From contig CALGIR010000252.1 of assembly GCA_937915475.1 (NCBI GenBank), positions 1 to 6,488 of the forward strand: a stretch of 6,488 bases of DNA, given 5' to 3'. This stretch comes from an uncultured Bacteroidales bacterium. Its GTDB lineage: Bacteria > Bacteroidota > Bacteroidia > Bacteroidales > Tenuifilaceae. The notes beneath the pieces were generated by a model that saw nothing but the letters and a program-made list of their open reading frames with translations, had not been told where the DNA came from and did no database searches. Within the stretch, counting starts at the first letter, position 1; each line of letters begins with the position of its first letter. The translations under genes were made by a program, and so were the position numbers. Of this stretch, positions 5,865 through 6,488 are shown piece after piece.

Positions 5865-6488
5865 TTATGCATCTTTAAGCTCATTAAGTATATCTTTGTA
5901 ATTTGCTGTTGTCTCTTTTCCAATTTCTTCGGTTGCTCTCTGTATTTCTTTAAGTTCTCTCTCAAAGCGATTAGCCCCATATTTCGAGAACGACTTGTTT
6001 GCCTGACGCGTTGTAACCCCAATTACCACAAGCAAAAGCAATATACCTCCTAAAACATAACTAGTAACCTTTGCCGATTGCTCTTTGCCCTTTAACGCTA
6101 GGGTTAAACCTAAATACAAAAGATATAGCGCATAAAGATTAATCCCAAGCCCAACTATAGTGTCAAGCCAAAAACTTATTCCTCCTAAAAAGTTAAGGAA
6201 TGTTGAAATCGGAAAAACTACCATTATTGCTACTGCAATCCTGAAGTTTGCCTCATAATCGGTGTTACCACCACATATAGAAGACAGAACTAAAAAGATA
6301 ACTCCCATTATAAAAGCACCTATCAATGCACCTATAATTGTAAGGAAAAAAGCACCTATACCAGCTGCGCCTCCAAACATTCCGCCCATCATACCGCCTA
6401 TATGCGCAAAACTCCAAATCATTGAAAAGACACCACTAGCGTCCGAAAGTCTGTTTTTTAAAAAGCCCGAAGAATTCCTTATTTTTGA
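5865..6488 (-). CDS. YIP1 family integral membrane protein (5' end beyond the window)
   Basis: The frame stays open from the TAA at 5865-5867 through to the right edge, giving 207 visible codons. The ATG at 6422 is probably internal: the 22 codons before it are all sense and read naturally (SSGFLKNRLSDASGVFS). Counting from that Met, hydrophobic segments lie at about 23-48, 60-80, 85-110 and 120-138, with a Gly/Met-rich stretch at 9-22 before the first. A charged, helical, probably cytoplasmic tail follows (about 139-185, with ERELKEIQRATEEIGKE). The pattern, with a Pro after the second segment's VVF and the YLGLTLAL-then-AKVTSYVLGG ending, fits the Yip1 domain, a bacterial branch of unknown function. 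The missing N-terminus should include at least one more membrane segment. The terminator at 5550-5576 lies about 290 nt downstream. Confidence 0.75.
   Translation of the reverse strand, partial: SKIRNSSGFLKNRLSDASGVFSMIWSFAHIGGMMGGMFGGAAGIGAFFLTIIGALIGAFIMGVIFLVLSSICGGNTDYEANFRIAVAIMVVFPISTFLNFLGGISFWLDTIVGLGINLYALYLLYLGLTLALKGKEQSAKVTSYVLGGILLLLVVIGVTTRQANKSFSKYGANRFERELKEIQRATEEIGKETTANYKDILNELKDA

Noticed and set aside
5733..6053. Plus-strand 106-codon reading frame with a hydrophobic middle
   Set aside because: It is largely antisense to the YIP1-family coding sequence; its hydrophobicity mirrors that gene.
1..6488. CRISPR array, tRNA genes, toxin-antitoxin or defence system
   Set aside because: I saw no regularly spaced repeats, no tRNA-like cloverleaf and no coding region of such families.

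Overview
The window reads as chromosomal DNA of a Bacteroidota (Bacteroidales/Marinilabiliales-like) bacterium. This rests on AT-rich DNA, starts without a clear Shine-Dalgarno sequence, a perfect TAnnTTTG Bacteroidota -7 promoter box before queA, a DUF2027+Smr protein typical of that phylum, and the long form of QueA. Placement below phylum is inference.

Layout, left to right. 1-55 looks like the outer end of an IS21-family insertion sequence whose transposase genes would lie off the left edge. 56-774 is gene-poor and AT-rich, with palindromes, a spaced direct repeat and a possible decayed minus-strand reading frame. 775-1150 (minus) is the RNase P RNA gene rnpB, a very secure call. 1204-2295 (minus) encodes a DUF2027/Smr-domain protein, 53 nt upstream of rnpB on the same strand. 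A 125-nt divergent region carries the queA promoter. 2421-3635 (plus) encodes a long QueA, the queuosine-pathway SAM:tRNA ribosyltransferase-isomerase. 3656-5422 (plus) encodes a YgiQ-family radical SAM protein, 20 nt after queA, starting at TTG and probably in the same operon. 5423-5864 is a convergent intergenic region with a clear intrinsic terminator, mainly for the minus strand, plus short minus-strand reading frames of doubtful status. 5865-6488 (minus) is the C-terminal part of a YIP1-family membrane protein that runs off the right edge.

How the genes relate: rnpB and queA both act on tRNA (5' processing; queuosine modification of the anticodon), and queA is linked to a radical SAM enzyme of unsettled function. 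The rest is housekeeping. I see no CRISPR array, toxin-antitoxin pair, defence island or other coherent new system. The points most worth a second look are the enlarged QueA, its pairing with YgiQ, the YgiQ start codon, the IS21 end with its decayed flank, and the unexplained minus-strand frames in both gene-poor stretches.
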